This document shows positions 25,962 through 35,037 of a stretch of 64,000 bases of DNA, piece by piece. The first letter of the stretch is position 1, and every line of letters begins with the position of its first letter. Source of the DNA: Alphaproteobacteria bacterium (GTDB taxonomy: Bacteria; Pseudomonadota; Alphaproteobacteria; Rhodobacterales; Rhodobacteraceae); contig JAAAPD010000017.1 of NCBI GenBank assembly GCA_009908505.1, forward strand, positions 1 to 64,000, read 5' to 3'. A program made the position numbers and the translations under genes. Below the pieces are notes generated by a model, which was given only the letters and a program-made list of their open reading frames with translations, did not search any database and was not told where the DNA came from.

Positions 25962-26903
25962 CTACGCCTTTCGTGCCGACGCCTCCGAAAGCACTTCGGC
26001 CAGCACCGAGACGGCCAGCGTAGAGGCGTTGCGGGTGGAGGGGATCAACCCGACGGGGCCATGCAGCCTTTCGCGCGCCTCGGACGGGACGCCGAGCGCC
26101 TCGAGTTCCAGCAGCCGCGCCTGCGCCGAGCGCCGGCTGCCCTGCGCCCCGACGAAGAACGCCGGGGAGTCCAGCAAGGGCACCAGCAGGGGCGGCTCCC
26201 AGTCGTGGTCGTGGAAAAACAGGATCGCGGCGGTGCGGGCGTCAACCTCCAGATACTCCGGCAGGGCCTTCTCGGCCAGATGGTGCGTTCGGCACCCGGC
26301 CTTCTCAGCCTCTTGCAGGGTGCGCCGGTCGGGCGAGAGGACCACGTTGGGAAAGCCCATGGATTGGACGATGGCCGCAAAGCTGCTGGCCTCGGGCCCG
26401 GCCCCGAGAACCAGGAACCGTAGGGGCGGGTCGAAGCGGATCGCGAACCCGTTCCCGGCCGGACCGGTTTCGCCCGCGTCATCGAGCGAAAGCGCGCCAT
26501 CGGCCGTAGCGATCGTCAGGCAGCCGGGCCGCCGCGCGTCGTGCCGCCGCACCAGGTCCTGCAGCACCGTGCGGTCCGGGCGCGGCACGATCAGCACATC
26601 CATGCCACCCCCGCAGGGCAGCTTGATATCCATGAAGGGCGATCCCTTGCCGTATCGCACCTGTTGCGGGGCACCGGTTTCAAGCGTCGCCATGGCGTGA
26701 TGGGCGATGTCCGTCTCGATACAGCCCGAGGAGAGCGACCCGACCGTCCGGCCATCCTCGAACACCGCCATGCAGGCGCCCAGCGGCCGGTAGGACGGCC
26801 CCTCGATCCCGCAGATCACGGCCAGCGCCGCCGGCCGGTGCGACGCCACGATCGCCTCGAGCGGTTCGATTTCCTGTCTTGCGACACCGCGCAACGTCGT
26901 CAT
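25962..26903 (-). CDS. XdhC/CoxI family protein
   Basis: A 313-residue XdhC-family protein. These bind molybdenum cofactor, help its sulfuration and insert it into xanthine-dehydrogenase-type hydroxylases. The N-terminal domain has AVICGIEGPSYRPLGACMAV and VGSLSSGCIETDIA. The C-terminal Rossmann-like domain has FLVLGAGPEAS and ILFFHDHDWEPPLL, then FFVGAQGSRRS. The start at 26903 has a GGAGGG ribosome site. No xdhA/xdhB or other molybdoenzyme gene is in the window, so its client must lie elsewhere or be lost. Confidence 0.88.
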   Translation of the reverse strand: MTTLRGVARQEIEPLEAIVASHRPAALAVICGIEGPSYRPLGACMAVFEDGRTVGSLSSGCIETDIAHHAMATLETGAPQQVRYGKGSPFMDIKLPCGGGMDVLIVPRPDRTVLQDLVRRHDARRPGCLTIATADGALSLDDAGETGPAGNGFAIRFDPPLRFLVLGAGPEASSFAAIVQSMGFPNVVLSPDRRTLQEAEKAGCRTHHLAEKALPEYLEVDARTAAILFFHDHDWEPPLLVPLLDSPAFFVGAQGSRRSAQARLLELEALGVPSEARERLHGPVGLIPSTRNASTLAVSVLAEVLSEASARKA

Positions 26904-26928
26904 GTTTCCCTCCGGGCGGGCCGGGCCG

Positions 26929-27325
26929 TCAGGGGTTCGGCTGCGCTCGTAAACGCCCTGCGAAGCCCTTGAGCAGTTCCAGCGCCTCGGGCATACCACC
27001 GGATGTCAGGTTCCGCCAGAACCTGTCCTTTTCGATATCACCAAAACCGGCCACTTGCACAAGGACGCCCGGCTCAACGTGCTTGAAGCTCATGGACCAG
27101 TTGGGAAACATCCGTTCGTCCTCTGTGCCTTCTTGCGAGTAGCCTGAAATCCGGCTCCGGAGGTCATGATGCGCCGCTATCGGGCCCTCGATGGCCTGGA
27201 TGAAACACCCTTTGTCGAATTCATCGCTGTAGCGATACAGAAGAAGGCCCGTGATCCGCTCATTGGTATTGCGCCGGGCAGAACCTCCCCCTCGTTCAGA
27301 TTTGCCTGGCAGAGTCCTAGGTCAC
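26929..27325 (-). pseudogene. BLUF-domain blue-light sensor, broken
   Basis: On the minus strand, in the frame ending at 26929, the codons from 27282 down read SARRNTNERITGLLLYR, CFIQAIEGP and MFPNWSMSFKHV. This is the order of BLUF flavin-binding domains (RxN..ITGLLLY, F.Q.LEG, PxWSMG). It continues through FWRNLTSGGMPEALELLKGF to the stop. The preceding N-terminal segment, QANLNEGEVL, lies in another frame, and the codons that should join it to SARRN are missing. The first strand with the flavin-contacting tyrosine is not found. A small deletion with frameshift, plus N-terminal decay, seems to have inactivated the gene. Confidence 0.72.
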
Positions 27326-27601
27326 TTCCTGAACGCGAAGCATCAGGACCCGGCCCGATTGAGGCAAGCCCGTTTGCTTCTGACAGTATCAGATCATTCC
27401 GCGGACCAACGCGTGACCCGGCCGGCGAGGCCAATGCGGTCGGGACGGGTTCCGCTGCTGGCCCAGCGGTTTCACCGGCGTCGCTGGTGCCGCCATCGGC
27501 GGTGACGGCAGCGGCCTGCCGTGCACGCAGCGGCTGGCCTTGAGACGGCGGCGCGCCGGCGGCGTTGCGTCATCTCGGCAAGTGGTTCAAGCTTGGACCG
27601 G
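27326..27601. other. gene-free stretch before the CLC gene
   Basis: It lies between the broken BLUF gene and the CLC-family gene. No recognisable gene or RNA was found. Frames open here are long only because of high GC. The last 80 bases may hold the CLC promoter, but no clear -35/-10 pair was seen. Confidence 0.3.
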
Positions 27602-29335
27602 ATGACCGCTGACCCAAGCATTTCCACGGCACCCCCGCTCTTGCGGGTGCTTGTTCTGACCGGAACGGCCCTTGTCGTCGGAACCGCGGCCTCGCTGGCG
27701 GCCATCGCCCTGGTGGAACTGGTCGCGCTGCTGAACACATCCCTGCTGGTCGCCCCGAAGGCGCGGGTGCAATGGGAAAGCCTGCCATGGCTGGTGGCCG
27801 CGACCACGATCCTCGTGCCGACCCTGGGCGGGCTGATCGTCGGGCTTGTGCATCGACACCTGTCACCGGCCGAGCGGCCGCTGGGCCCGCCGGACGTGAT
27901 CGAGGCCGTGCAGTTCCACAAGCCGCTACCGGGCCTGCGCAGCGGCCTGATCTCGACCGGGACGGCCGCGCTGTCCCTGGGCGCGGGGGCCTCGGTCGGC
28001 CAATACGGCCCCATGGTCTATCTCGGCGCGATCTTCGGCGGGGCCGCCCGGCGCCTGCGCCTCGGCGTGCCGCACCTTGCCAGCATCGCCATCGGCTGCG
28101 GCGTCGCAGCGGCGATATCGACCGCGTTCAACGCCCCTATCGCCGGCGTTCTGTTCGCGCACGAGGTCGTCTTGCGCCACTACGCCACCCGCGCCTTCGC
28201 GCCGGTAACGGTCGCCTCGGTGACCGGCTACGTGTTCGCCAACGTGATCTTCGAGCGGCCCGCCCTGTTCCGGATCGAGACGCCCGGCATCGCCCATGGC
28301 TACGAATTCGCCCTTGTCGCGGCGCTTGGCCTGATCGTGGCGGCCGGGGCCATCGTCTTCATGCGGCTTCTCCTGGGCCTCGGACCGGCCTTGGCGCGAC
28401 GGGTCAAGCGGCCAGAGCTGCGCACCGCGCTGGCAGGGCTTGCGGTCGGCCTGACGGCGCTGGCCCTGCCGGACGTGCTGGGCATCGGCACCTCGACCCT
28501 GCGCTTTGCCACGATCGACGGTGCCTTCGGCCCCGTCGAGGTTGTGATCCTCATCATTGCCAAGATCGTCCTGACAGCCCTGTGCATCGGGGCCGGCTTT
28601 TCCGGGGGCGCCTTCAGCCCCGCACTTCTGATCGGAAGCCTGATCGGCGTGTTCTTCTGGACCGTGGCGAGCGGGTTCGCCGCCGTGCCCACCTCCGGCG
28701 TGGCGATCTATGCCATCAGCGGCATGATGGGCTTTGCAAGTGCCGTGATCGGCGCGCCGCTGACCTGCATCCTGATCGTGTTCGAGCTGACCCGCAATTA
28801 CGACGTGACCATCGCCGCCATGGTTGCCGTCGTGTTTTCCAACCTCGTCTCGCATCGCGCCTTCGGCCGGTCCCTGTTCGATGTGCAACTGGCCCGCCGG
28901 GGCATCGATTTCTCGCTCGGACGGGATCGCGCGCATCTCGCGGCGCTCGAAGTCGTCGATTACCTGCGAACCGGGGCGGTGACCGCGCGCCCCGATGAGC
29001 CGCCACCGGACGTGGCCGCCCGGTTGCAGCAACACGGCTGGCGCGAGGCCTTCGTGCTGGATGGCGATGGCCGGCTTCTGGGGGTGTTCGCGCCGGGCGC
29101 GCAGGACGCCGCGGCCCGTATCGGGCCGGGCGTCGATCCGGCCAGGCTGGTATTCGACGATACGACCGACCTGGCCGAGGCCATGGAGCGTCTGCGCGGT
29201 TTCGTCGGCGACGCGGTTCCGGTCGTCTCGGCGACGACGGGCAAATTCCTGGGCGCGGTGTCCGAGGCGGATCTTGTCGCGGCCTGGCTGGACGAGGCGG
29301 CCCGGTTGAGGAAAGAAGAGAATGCGTCTGCTTGA
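27602..29335 (+). CDS. CLC-family chloride channel/antiporter with C-terminal CBS-like region
   Basis: A 577-residue CLC protein. The membrane part (about 12-430) has LGAGASVGQYGPMVYLGA, AFNAPIAGVLFAHEVV and GAGFSGGAFSPALL, the three anion-path loops. The external gating glutamate (Glu148 of E. coli ClcA, GREGP) is Tyr135 here (GQYGP). The internal proton glutamate (Glu203) appears to be valine (FAHEVV). That pattern suggests uncoupled, channel-like conduction. The C-terminal 120 residues look like paired CBS domains (EAFVLDGDGRLLGVF; VPVVSATTGKFLGAVSEADL). The Met at 27602 was chosen; upstream codons are arginine-rich and unlike the family. The next gene starts within its last codons. Confidence 0.88.
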   Translation: MTADPSISTAPPLLRVLVLTGTALVVGTAASLAAIALVELVALLNTSLLVAPKARVQWESLPWLVAATTILVPTLGGLIVGLVHRHLSPAERPLGPPDVIEAVQFHKPLPGLRSGLISTGTAALSLGAGASVGQYGPMVYLGAIFGGAARRLRLGVPHLASIAIGCGVAAAISTAFNAPIAGVLFAHEVVLRHYATRAFAPVTVASVTGYVFANVIFERPALFRIETPGIAHGYEFALVAALGLIVAAGAIVFMRLLLGLGPALARRVKRPELRTALAGLAVGLTALALPDVLGIGTSTLRFATIDGAFGPVEVVILIIAKIVLTALCIGAGFSGGAFSPALLIGSLIGVFFWTVASGFAAVPTSGVAIYAISGMMGFASAVIGAPLTCILIVFELTRNYDVTIAAMVAVVFSNLVSHRAFGRSLFDVQLARRGIDFSLGRDRAHLAALEVVDYLRTGAVTARPDEPPPDVAARLQQHGWREAFVLDGDGRLLGVFAPGAQDAAARIGPGVDPARLVFDDTTDLAEAMERLRGFVGDAVPVVSATTGKFLGAVSEADLVAAWLDEAARLRKEENASA

Positions 29336-30380
29336 ACTCTGTCTTGCCTGGGCGCTGTGCGCCACGCCGGTCGCTGCGGAGGACCTGACGATCGTATCCT
29401 GGGGCGGGGCCTACGAGGCCGCGCAACGCCAGGCCGTCATCGACCCCTTCGCGGCGCAAACCGGCCAGAAGGTCGACGTGACCAGCTACGACGGAAGCTG
29501 GACCGCCCTGGCCGAGCGCGGACCGGCCGAGGGCTGGGACGTGATCGACATGCTGGCCGACCAGGCCCGGGTCGCCTGCGCACGCGGCCTGTTGCTGCAG
29601 CTCGACCCGGGCGCGCTCTTCTCGTCCGAGGCACTGGCGGATTTCACCCCGGTCCGGCCAGATCGCTGTTCGGTGCCGCAAAACGCCTATGCAAGGGTCA
29701 TGGCCTTCGACGACCGCGCCTTTGCCGGGGTCAAGCCGACCCGCATCGAGGATTTCTTCGACACCGCCCGCTTTCCCGGCCCGCGCGCCGTTCAACTCAG
29801 CCCGGACGGCATCCTGGAATGGGCGCTGCTGGCCGAGGGCGTGCCCCCCGAACAGGTCTACGGCCTTCTGAGCACGGATCGCGGGCTACGGCTGGCGTTC
29901 CGCAAGCTCGATACCATCCGCGACGACATCGTCTGGTGGCAGGACCCGGCCGAACCCGCCCGGATGCTGCGTGACGGTCGCGCGGTCATGGCGGCCGGTT
30001 TCAACGGCCGCTTCTTCGACGTGGCACAAAACGGCCGGGTGCCCATCGACATCGTCTGGGATGGCCGCGTCATCGGCATCGAAGTCTGGGCGATTGCCGC
30101 GACGACCGATGCGCCCGATGCCGCCCGTGCCTTCATCACCCACGCCACCGAGGCGGCCAGCATGGCGCGCCTCGCCACCCGCATCCCCTATGGTCCGACC
30201 CGCCGATCCGCCTTCGACCGGATCGGCCTCAACCCGGAGACCGGCGTGCCAATGCGGGCCTACCTGCCCAACGCCCCGCAACATGGCGGCCGGGCGTTGG
30301 TGCGCGACAGCGCTTGGTATGCCAACACCGAAGACCTGCGCCAGCGCCGGTTTCAGACCTGGCTGGACGCCGGCCGCTAA
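29322..30380 (+). CDS. ABC transporter periplasmic binding protein (PotD-like), orphan
   Basis: A 352-residue extracellular solute-binding protein of the spermidine/putrescine-type cluster. Residues 1-19 form a signal peptide ending PVAAED. The mature start EDLTIVSWGGAYEAAQRQAV is characteristic of this family, as are FNGRFFDVAQNG and YANTEDLRQRRFQTWL. No ATPase or permease gene is adjacent. It overlaps the CLC gene by 14 bp, so both are probably translated from one message, an unusual pairing. The ligand is unknown. Confidence 0.87.
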   Translation: MRLLELCLAWALCATPVAAEDLTIVSWGGAYEAAQRQAVIDPFAAQTGQKVDVTSYDGSWTALAERGPAEGWDVIDMLADQARVACARGLLLQLDPGALFSSEALADFTPVRPDRCSVPQNAYARVMAFDDRAFAGVKPTRIEDFFDTARFPGPRAVQLSPDGILEWALLAEGVPPEQVYGLLSTDRGLRLAFRKLDTIRDDIVWWQDPAEPARMLRDGRAVMAAGFNGRFFDVAQNGRVPIDIVWDGRVIGIEVWAIAATTDAPDAARAFITHATEAASMARLATRIPYGPTRRSAFDRIGLNPETGVPMRAYLPNAPQHGGRALVRDSAWYANTEDLRQRRFQTWLDAGR

Positions 30381-30401
30381 CCCGGGGCGGCACGGTCGCG
30401 A

Positions 30402-31916
30402 TCAGCCGAGCGCGGCGATGAACCCCGCAAGGCCCAGAAGCAACCCGCCCCCCAACAGCCAGAAGCGTCGCTTCATGCGGATATCGAGGCGCGAGGCCCC
30501 CTCGGAATAGTCGAACCGTTCATACATGACCCGGTCCATGGGCAGGCCCAGGTCGATCAGCTGGTCGGCCACCGCCGTGACCATCGGCCCCGGGCCGCAG
30601 ATCATCGCCACCGTGCGCTGCGGGTCCAGCCCCTCCAGCATGGCGGTCAGGCGGGCCCGGTCCAGTCGCCCGACCTCTCCCGCAAAGCCCGGCGCCTCGG
30701 TTTCGCTTAGCAGAAGGGGGCGCAGGTCCAGGTCGGCCTCGGCCGCCGCGATCTCGTCCATGCAGGCGAGGTTCTGCACCGCCCCCACCGCATAGGCCAG
30801 GCGGACGGGCCGGTCGTGGCCGCGCGCGCGCAGGTCGCGCAGCAGGCCCATGATCGGCGCGATCCCCACGCCGCCCGCGATCAGCAGCACCGCGTCGTCG
30901 CCGTGATCTTCCATCGTGAAATGTCCATAGGGCCCGTCGATGCCCATCGGGGTGCCCGGGGCCAGGTCGCCGATCCAGTCGGTGAAATCACCAGCCTCCT
31001 TGATGATCAGGCTCAGGCCGGGCCGCGTCGGGCTGTCGGCGATGGAGAACGGGTGATCGAACAGCGGAAAACGGCGCCGGCCTTCGGTGATCCAGACGAA
31101 CTGCCCGGCCCGGTAGCCAAGGGGCGGCGTGCCCTCGGCGGGCTGGATGTCCAGTTCCCACATGCGGTCGGCGCGCTGCTCGACCGAGGCCAGGCGCCAG
31201 GGCCGCGCCCGCAGACGCGCCCAGCGCCAGCCATAGAGCGTCAGCATCACCGCGGCCACCGCCGCCCCGATGGCCCACCAATAGCCATGCAACGCCCCCG
31301 CGACGCTGAACCGGCCCGCCGTCACCGCGTGGTGCAGCCCGCCGCCCACCGCCACGACTGCCAGGATGACATGCGCGCCGCGCCAGGCCTCGTAGGGCAG
31401 CGGCAGGCGATTGCGCAGGGCCGATCCCAGAACCAGAAGCGCCAGGGCCACCAGCGCGATCACTCCGGTGCGATATTGCGGCAGGGCAAGGTAGGCGACC
31501 AGTCGTTCCTGTGCCAGTGCCGGGTCGGCCTGGTAGGTCGGCACCACATAAGCCAGCGGATGCAGCACCAGCGCCAGCAGAACCCACCAGGCGGCGGTCT
31601 TGTGAAAGGCCATGACACGGTCGATGCCAAGGCGGCCCGAGATCACCTCGAACCGTCCCGAGGTCACGAATTGGACCGCCATCGCCGCCAGCCCCACAAG
31701 GCCCAGGCCCGCCGCAGCGATTTCCCAGGTCACGGTCGGGGCGGCCGGCCGAAGAATCGCCAGCCCCAAAGGCACGAGGCAGACCAACAGGTAGAGTACG
31801 GCGACGCCGCCCACTGGTAGGCGCAGGCCCTGTTTCACCTTGCCCCCATCGATCGCGCCATGGTTGCGTTCCGATCCCTGCCCCATATCCGGCACCTCAG
31901 CCCCCTTCTCGTTCAT
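30402..31916 (-). CDS. ferric-reductase-like transmembrane NAD(P)H/flavin oxidoreductase
   Basis: A membrane oxidoreductase of about 504 residues. The N-terminal half has six or so hydrophobic segments with the ferric-reductase-type heme region (FHKTAAWWVLLALVLHPLAY, HVILAVVAVGGGLHHAVTAG). The C-terminal half is a ferredoxin-NADP-reductase fold: FAD motif HPFSIADSP, GPYGHFTM, and nucleotide motif LIAGGVGIAPIMGLL with CGPGPMV. A final hydrophobic helix ends the chain. It would carry electrons from NAD(P)H across the membrane. Start is uncertain: ATG at 31916 is favoured by a GGGAAG site; 31949 and 31886 are possible. It is divergent to a pentaheme cytochrome, a plausible redox partner. Confidence 0.82.
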   Translation of the reverse strand: MNEKGAEVPDMGQGSERNHGAIDGGKVKQGLRLPVGGVAVLYLLVCLVPLGLAILRPAAPTVTWEIAAAGLGLVGLAAMAVQFVTSGRFEVISGRLGIDRVMAFHKTAAWWVLLALVLHPLAYVVPTYQADPALAQERLVAYLALPQYRTGVIALVALALLVLGSALRNRLPLPYEAWRGAHVILAVVAVGGGLHHAVTAGRFSVAGALHGYWWAIGAAVAAVMLTLYGWRWARLRARPWRLASVEQRADRMWELDIQPAEGTPPLGYRAGQFVWITEGRRRFPLFDHPFSIADSPTRPGLSLIIKEAGDFTDWIGDLAPGTPMGIDGPYGHFTMEDHGDDAVLLIAGGVGIAPIMGLLRDLRARGHDRPVRLAYAVGAVQNLACMDEIAAAEADLDLRPLLLSETEAPGFAGEVGRLDRARLTAMLEGLDPQRTVAMICGPGPMVTAVADQLIDLGLPMDRVMYERFDYSEGASRLDIRMKRRFWLLGGGLLLGLAGFIAALG

Positions 31917-32000
31917 CCGGCCAAGTCTTCCCACGAAACCGGCCCACATCCTTGATTTCGGTCAACAGACCGTCATGGTTTCGTGTTAGAATGGACCAGA

Positions 32001-32016
32001 CGTCATCAAGATGACG
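32001..32016. promoter_or_regulatory. perfect dyad upstream of the cytochrome gene
   Basis: CGTCATC-aa-GATGACG is a perfect 7+2+7 inverted repeat 24 bp before the cytochrome ATG, in the 124-bp divergent region shared with the oxidoreductase gene. The size and place fit an operator for a dimeric regulator; no regulator gene is adjacent. Confidence 0.5.
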
Positions 32017-32040
32017 ATAACCGATTCCGGAGGGTCCATC

Positions 32041-33120
32041 ATGCGGCTTTCATTCAAATCCCTGGCCATCCCTGCCCTTTTCCTGGCCCTGGCGCCACCG
32101 CTCGCCGCGCAGGAGATGAGCCTGTCCGACATCACCGAGGCCTGGCTGATGGGGCCGCACGGCGACCACGAGTCGCCCTCTTTCACTCACTGGAACGAGG
32201 ATGGCGCGGTGCCCGAGGCCTGCGCCGCCTGCCATTCCGAAACCGGCATGCTGGACTGGCTGGGCGCTGACGGCACCGAGGCCGGCGTCGTGAACCACCC
32301 CGGGACGATCAACATGGTGATCGGCTGCGCCTCTTGCCACGTCTCCGAGGCCGAGGCGCTAGATGCCGTGCCCTTCCCCTCGGGCGTGACCGTCTCGGGG
32401 CTGGGCGGCAACGCGACCTGCACAATGTGCCATTCCGGCCGCGCCGCGACCGGCGACGTGACCGCGGCAACCGCCGACATGGACCCCGACGCCGTGTCCG
32501 CCGATCTGTCCTTCATCAACGTCCACTACGGGATCGCCGCGGCCACGATGCACGGCTCAGAGGTCAGCGGCGGCTTCGAATACGCAGGCCAGACCTATGC
32601 GGGCCGCTTTGCCCATGTGCCCAGCGCCAATACCTGCGTGGCCTGCCACGAACCGCACACCACCGAGGTCGCGACCGAAAGCTGCGCCGCCTGCCACCAG
32701 GGGGCGGACGACATCACCGCCATTCGCACCCAGCACGTGGATTTCGACGGCGACGGCGTGACCAGCGACGGCATCCGGGACGAGATCGAGGGGCTGCACG
32801 CCCGCCTAGACGCGGCGATCCGCGCCTACGCGACCGAAGTCGCGGGCCAGCCCATCGGCTACAACAAGGACAGCTATCCCTATTTCTTCATCGACGGAAA
32901 CGATGACGGCACGATCAACGCGGGCGAAGCCATCTATCCCAACCAGTATGACAGCTGGACGCCGCGCCTGCTGATGGCGGCCTACAATTACCAGGTCGTT
33001 GCCAAGGATGGCGGGGCCTGGGTGCACAACCCGCGCTACGCGCTGCAATTGCTGCATGACAGCGTGCTGAGCCTGTCCGAACGGGTCGAGATCGACACCG
33101 GCGGGCTGCAGAGGCCCTGA
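32041..33120 (+). CDS. periplasmic pentaheme cytochrome c
   Basis: A 359-residue secreted multiheme cytochrome. A signal peptide covers residues 1-23 (LFLALAPPLAAQ). Five CxxCH heme sites are present: CAACH, CASCH, CTMCH, CVACH and CAACH, all in the first 225 residues. Two acidic loops, DFDGDGVTSDG and DGNDDGTINAGE, resemble EF-hand calcium sites. The C-terminal part (YNYQVVAKDGGAWVHNPRYA) matches the end of other multiheme proteins of this kind. The Met at 32041 follows GGAGGG. The divergent ferric-reductase-like gene suggests a transmembrane electron route to the periplasm; the terminal acceptor is unknown. Confidence 0.87.
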   Translation: MRLSFKSLAIPALFLALAPPLAAQEMSLSDITEAWLMGPHGDHESPSFTHWNEDGAVPEACAACHSETGMLDWLGADGTEAGVVNHPGTINMVIGCASCHVSEAEALDAVPFPSGVTVSGLGGNATCTMCHSGRAATGDVTAATADMDPDAVSADLSFINVHYGIAAATMHGSEVSGGFEYAGQTYAGRFAHVPSANTCVACHEPHTTEVATESCAACHQGADDITAIRTQHVDFDGDGVTSDGIRDEIEGLHARLDAAIRAYATEVAGQPIGYNKDSYPYFFIDGNDDGTINAGEAIYPNQYDSWTPRLLMAAYNYQVVAKDGGAWVHNPRYALQLLHDSVLSLSERVEIDTGGLQRP

Positions 33121-33131
33121 GCCCGGAAAAC

Positions 33132-33162
33132 GCGCGGCCGGGGCATCGTCCGCCGGCCGCGC
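33132..33162. terminator. hairpin between convergent cytochrome and ilvD genes
   Basis: GCGCGGCCGG (33132-33141) pairs perfectly with CCGGCCGCGC (33153-33162), a 10-bp all-GC stem with an 11-nt loop, midway between two converging genes. It lacks a T run on either side, so it is a likely but not classical terminator serving both directions. Confidence 0.5.
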
Positions 33163-33172
33163 CGCCCCAGGG

Positions 33173-34930
33173 TCAAAGATCCATGTAGACGTGCTTTTCG
33201 GCCTTGCCGCCGGGATGGGTCACGGCGCCCTTGTAGGTTTCGCCCACCATCTGGGCGAATTTCCAGACCGCGCCGCTGGCATAGATCGTCTCGCGCGGGC
33301 CGGCCCAGCCGTCCTTGCGCTTGGCCAGCTCTTCGTCCGACAGGTCCACGCTCAACTCGCCCTTGATGGCGTCGATGGTGATCACGTCGCCGGTCTCGAT
33401 CAGGGCGATGGGGCCGCAATGGGCGGCCTCGGGGCCGACATGGCCCACGCAGAAGCCACGCGTTGCACCGGAGAACCGGCCATCGGTGATCAGGGCGACC
33501 TTTTTGCCCATCCCCTGCCCCGAGATCGCGGCGGTGGTGGCAAGCATCTCGCGCATGCCCGGCCCGCCTGCCGGTCCCTCGTTGCGGATCACGATGACCT
33601 CGCCCGCCTCGTATTCGCGCGCGCGCACGGCGGCAAAGGCGTCTTCCTCGCATTCGAAAACCCGCGCGGGGCCGGTGAAGACCTGGTGCTCGGGCGCGAT
33701 CCCGGCGACCTTCACGATGGCGCCCTGCGGGGCGAGATTGCCCTTGAGGCCCACCACGCCGCCGGTCTTGGTCAGCGGCGTGTCGATCGGGTAGATCACC
33801 TGTCCGTCGGCCTCGCGCTCGATCCGGTCGAGCTCCTCGCCGATGCTGTTGCCGTTGGCTGTCAGGCAGTCGGTATGGATCAGCCCGGCCTTGCGCAGCT
33901 CCTTCATCACCACCGGGATGCCGCCGGCCTCGTAGAGGTCCTTGGCGACGTAGGTGCCGCCGGGTTTCAGGTCGACGAAATAAGGCGTCTCGCGGAAGAT
34001 GTCGCAGACATCTTCAAGGTAGAACTCGATCCCGGCCTCGTGGGCGATAGCCGGCAGGTGTAGGCCGGCATTGGTGGACCCGCCCGTGGCGGCCACCACC
34101 CGGGCCGCGTTTTCCATGCTCTTGCGGGTCACGACATCCCGGGCGCGGATGTTCTTTTCCAGAAGACTCATGACCGCCTTGCCCGACGCCTCGCCGTACT
34201 CGTCGCGGGATTCGTAGGGCGCGGGCATGCCCGAGGAATTCATCAGTGCTAGCCCGATCGCCTCGGACACGCAGGCCATGGTGTTGGCGGTGAACTGACC
34301 GCCACAGGCCCCCGAGCTGGGACAGGCCACCTTTTCAAGAAGCGCCAGCGCCTTGTCGGACAACTGTTCGTTCTGGTGGCGGCCCACGGCCTCGAACATG
34401 TCCTGCACGGTCAGGTTGCGGCTGCGGAAATCCTCGGGGATCTCGTCGTCCTGCGGCGCCCGGCCCGGAAGGATCGACCCGCCATAGAGGAACACCGACG
34501 GCACGTTGAGCCGAACCATGGCCATCATCATCCCCGGAAGGGACTTGTCGCAGCCTGCCAGCCCCACCAGCGCGTCATAGCAATGGCCGCGCATGGTCAG
34601 TTCGACCGTGTCGGCGATGGCCTCCCGACTGGCCAGCGAGCTGCGCATCCCCTCGTGGCCCATGGCAATGCCATCGGTCACGGTGATCGTCGTGAATTCA
34701 CGCGGGCTGCCCTGCGCGGCGTTCACGCCGGTCTTGACCGATTGCGCCTGACGCGCCAGCGCGATGTTGCAGGGGGCGGCCTCGTTCCAACAGGTGGCGA
34801 CCCCGACCAGCGGCTGGTGAATCTCGTCCTCGGTCATGCCCATGGCATAGTAGTAGGACCGGTGCGGCGCCCTTTGCGGGCCCTCGGTGACATGGCGGCT
34901 GGGAAGCTTGGATTTGTCGAATTTCGTCAT
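33173..34930 (-). CDS. ilvD: dihydroxy-acid dehydratase
   Basis: IlvD, 585 residues, dehydrates 2,3-dihydroxy-isovalerate and -methylvalerate in branched-chain amino-acid synthesis using an iron-sulfur cluster. Cluster cysteines are seen in [30 protein letters not shown] and [20 protein letters not shown]. The C-terminal signature [22 protein letters not shown] is intact. The family member resembles the IlvD/Edd enzymes with [10 protein letters not shown]. It stands alone, with a hairpin at its 3' end. Confidence 0.96.
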   Translation of the reverse strand: MTKFDKSKLPSRHVTEGPQRAPHRSYYYAMGMTEDEIHQPLVGVATCWNEAAPCNIALARQAQSVKTGVNAAQGSPREFTTITVTDGIAMGHEGMRSSLASREAIADTVELTMRGHCYDALVGLAGCDKSLPGMMMAMVRLNVPSVFLYGGSILPGRAPQDDEIPEDFRSRNLTVQDMFEAVGRHQNEQLSDKALALLEKVACPSSGACGGQFTANTMACVSEAIGLALMNSSGMPAPYESRDEYGEASGKAVMSLLEKNIRARDVVTRKSMENAARVVAATGGSTNAGLHLPAIAHEAGIEFYLEDVCDIFRETPYFVDLKPGGTYVAKDLYEAGGIPVVMKELRKAGLIHTDCLTANGNSIGEELDRIEREADGQVIYPIDTPLTKTGGVVGLKGNLAPQGAIVKVAGIAPEHQVFTGPARVFECEEDAFAAVRAREYEAGEVIVIRNEGPAGGPGMREMLATTAAISGQGMGKKVALITDGRFSGATRGFCVGHVGPEAAHCGPIALIETGDVITIDAIKGELSVDLSDEELAKRKDGWAGPRETIYASGAVWKFAQMVGETYKGAVTHPGGKAEKHVYMDL

Positions 34931-35037
34931 CTCGGGCCCTGTGGTCTGAGGTGGAGGCGCGGGCGCGCCGGCTGGATCGAAAGGTCGGTCCGCGAAAGGC
35001 TAGCGCCCGGTATTCGCTTTGGCAAACCGGTTCCGCC

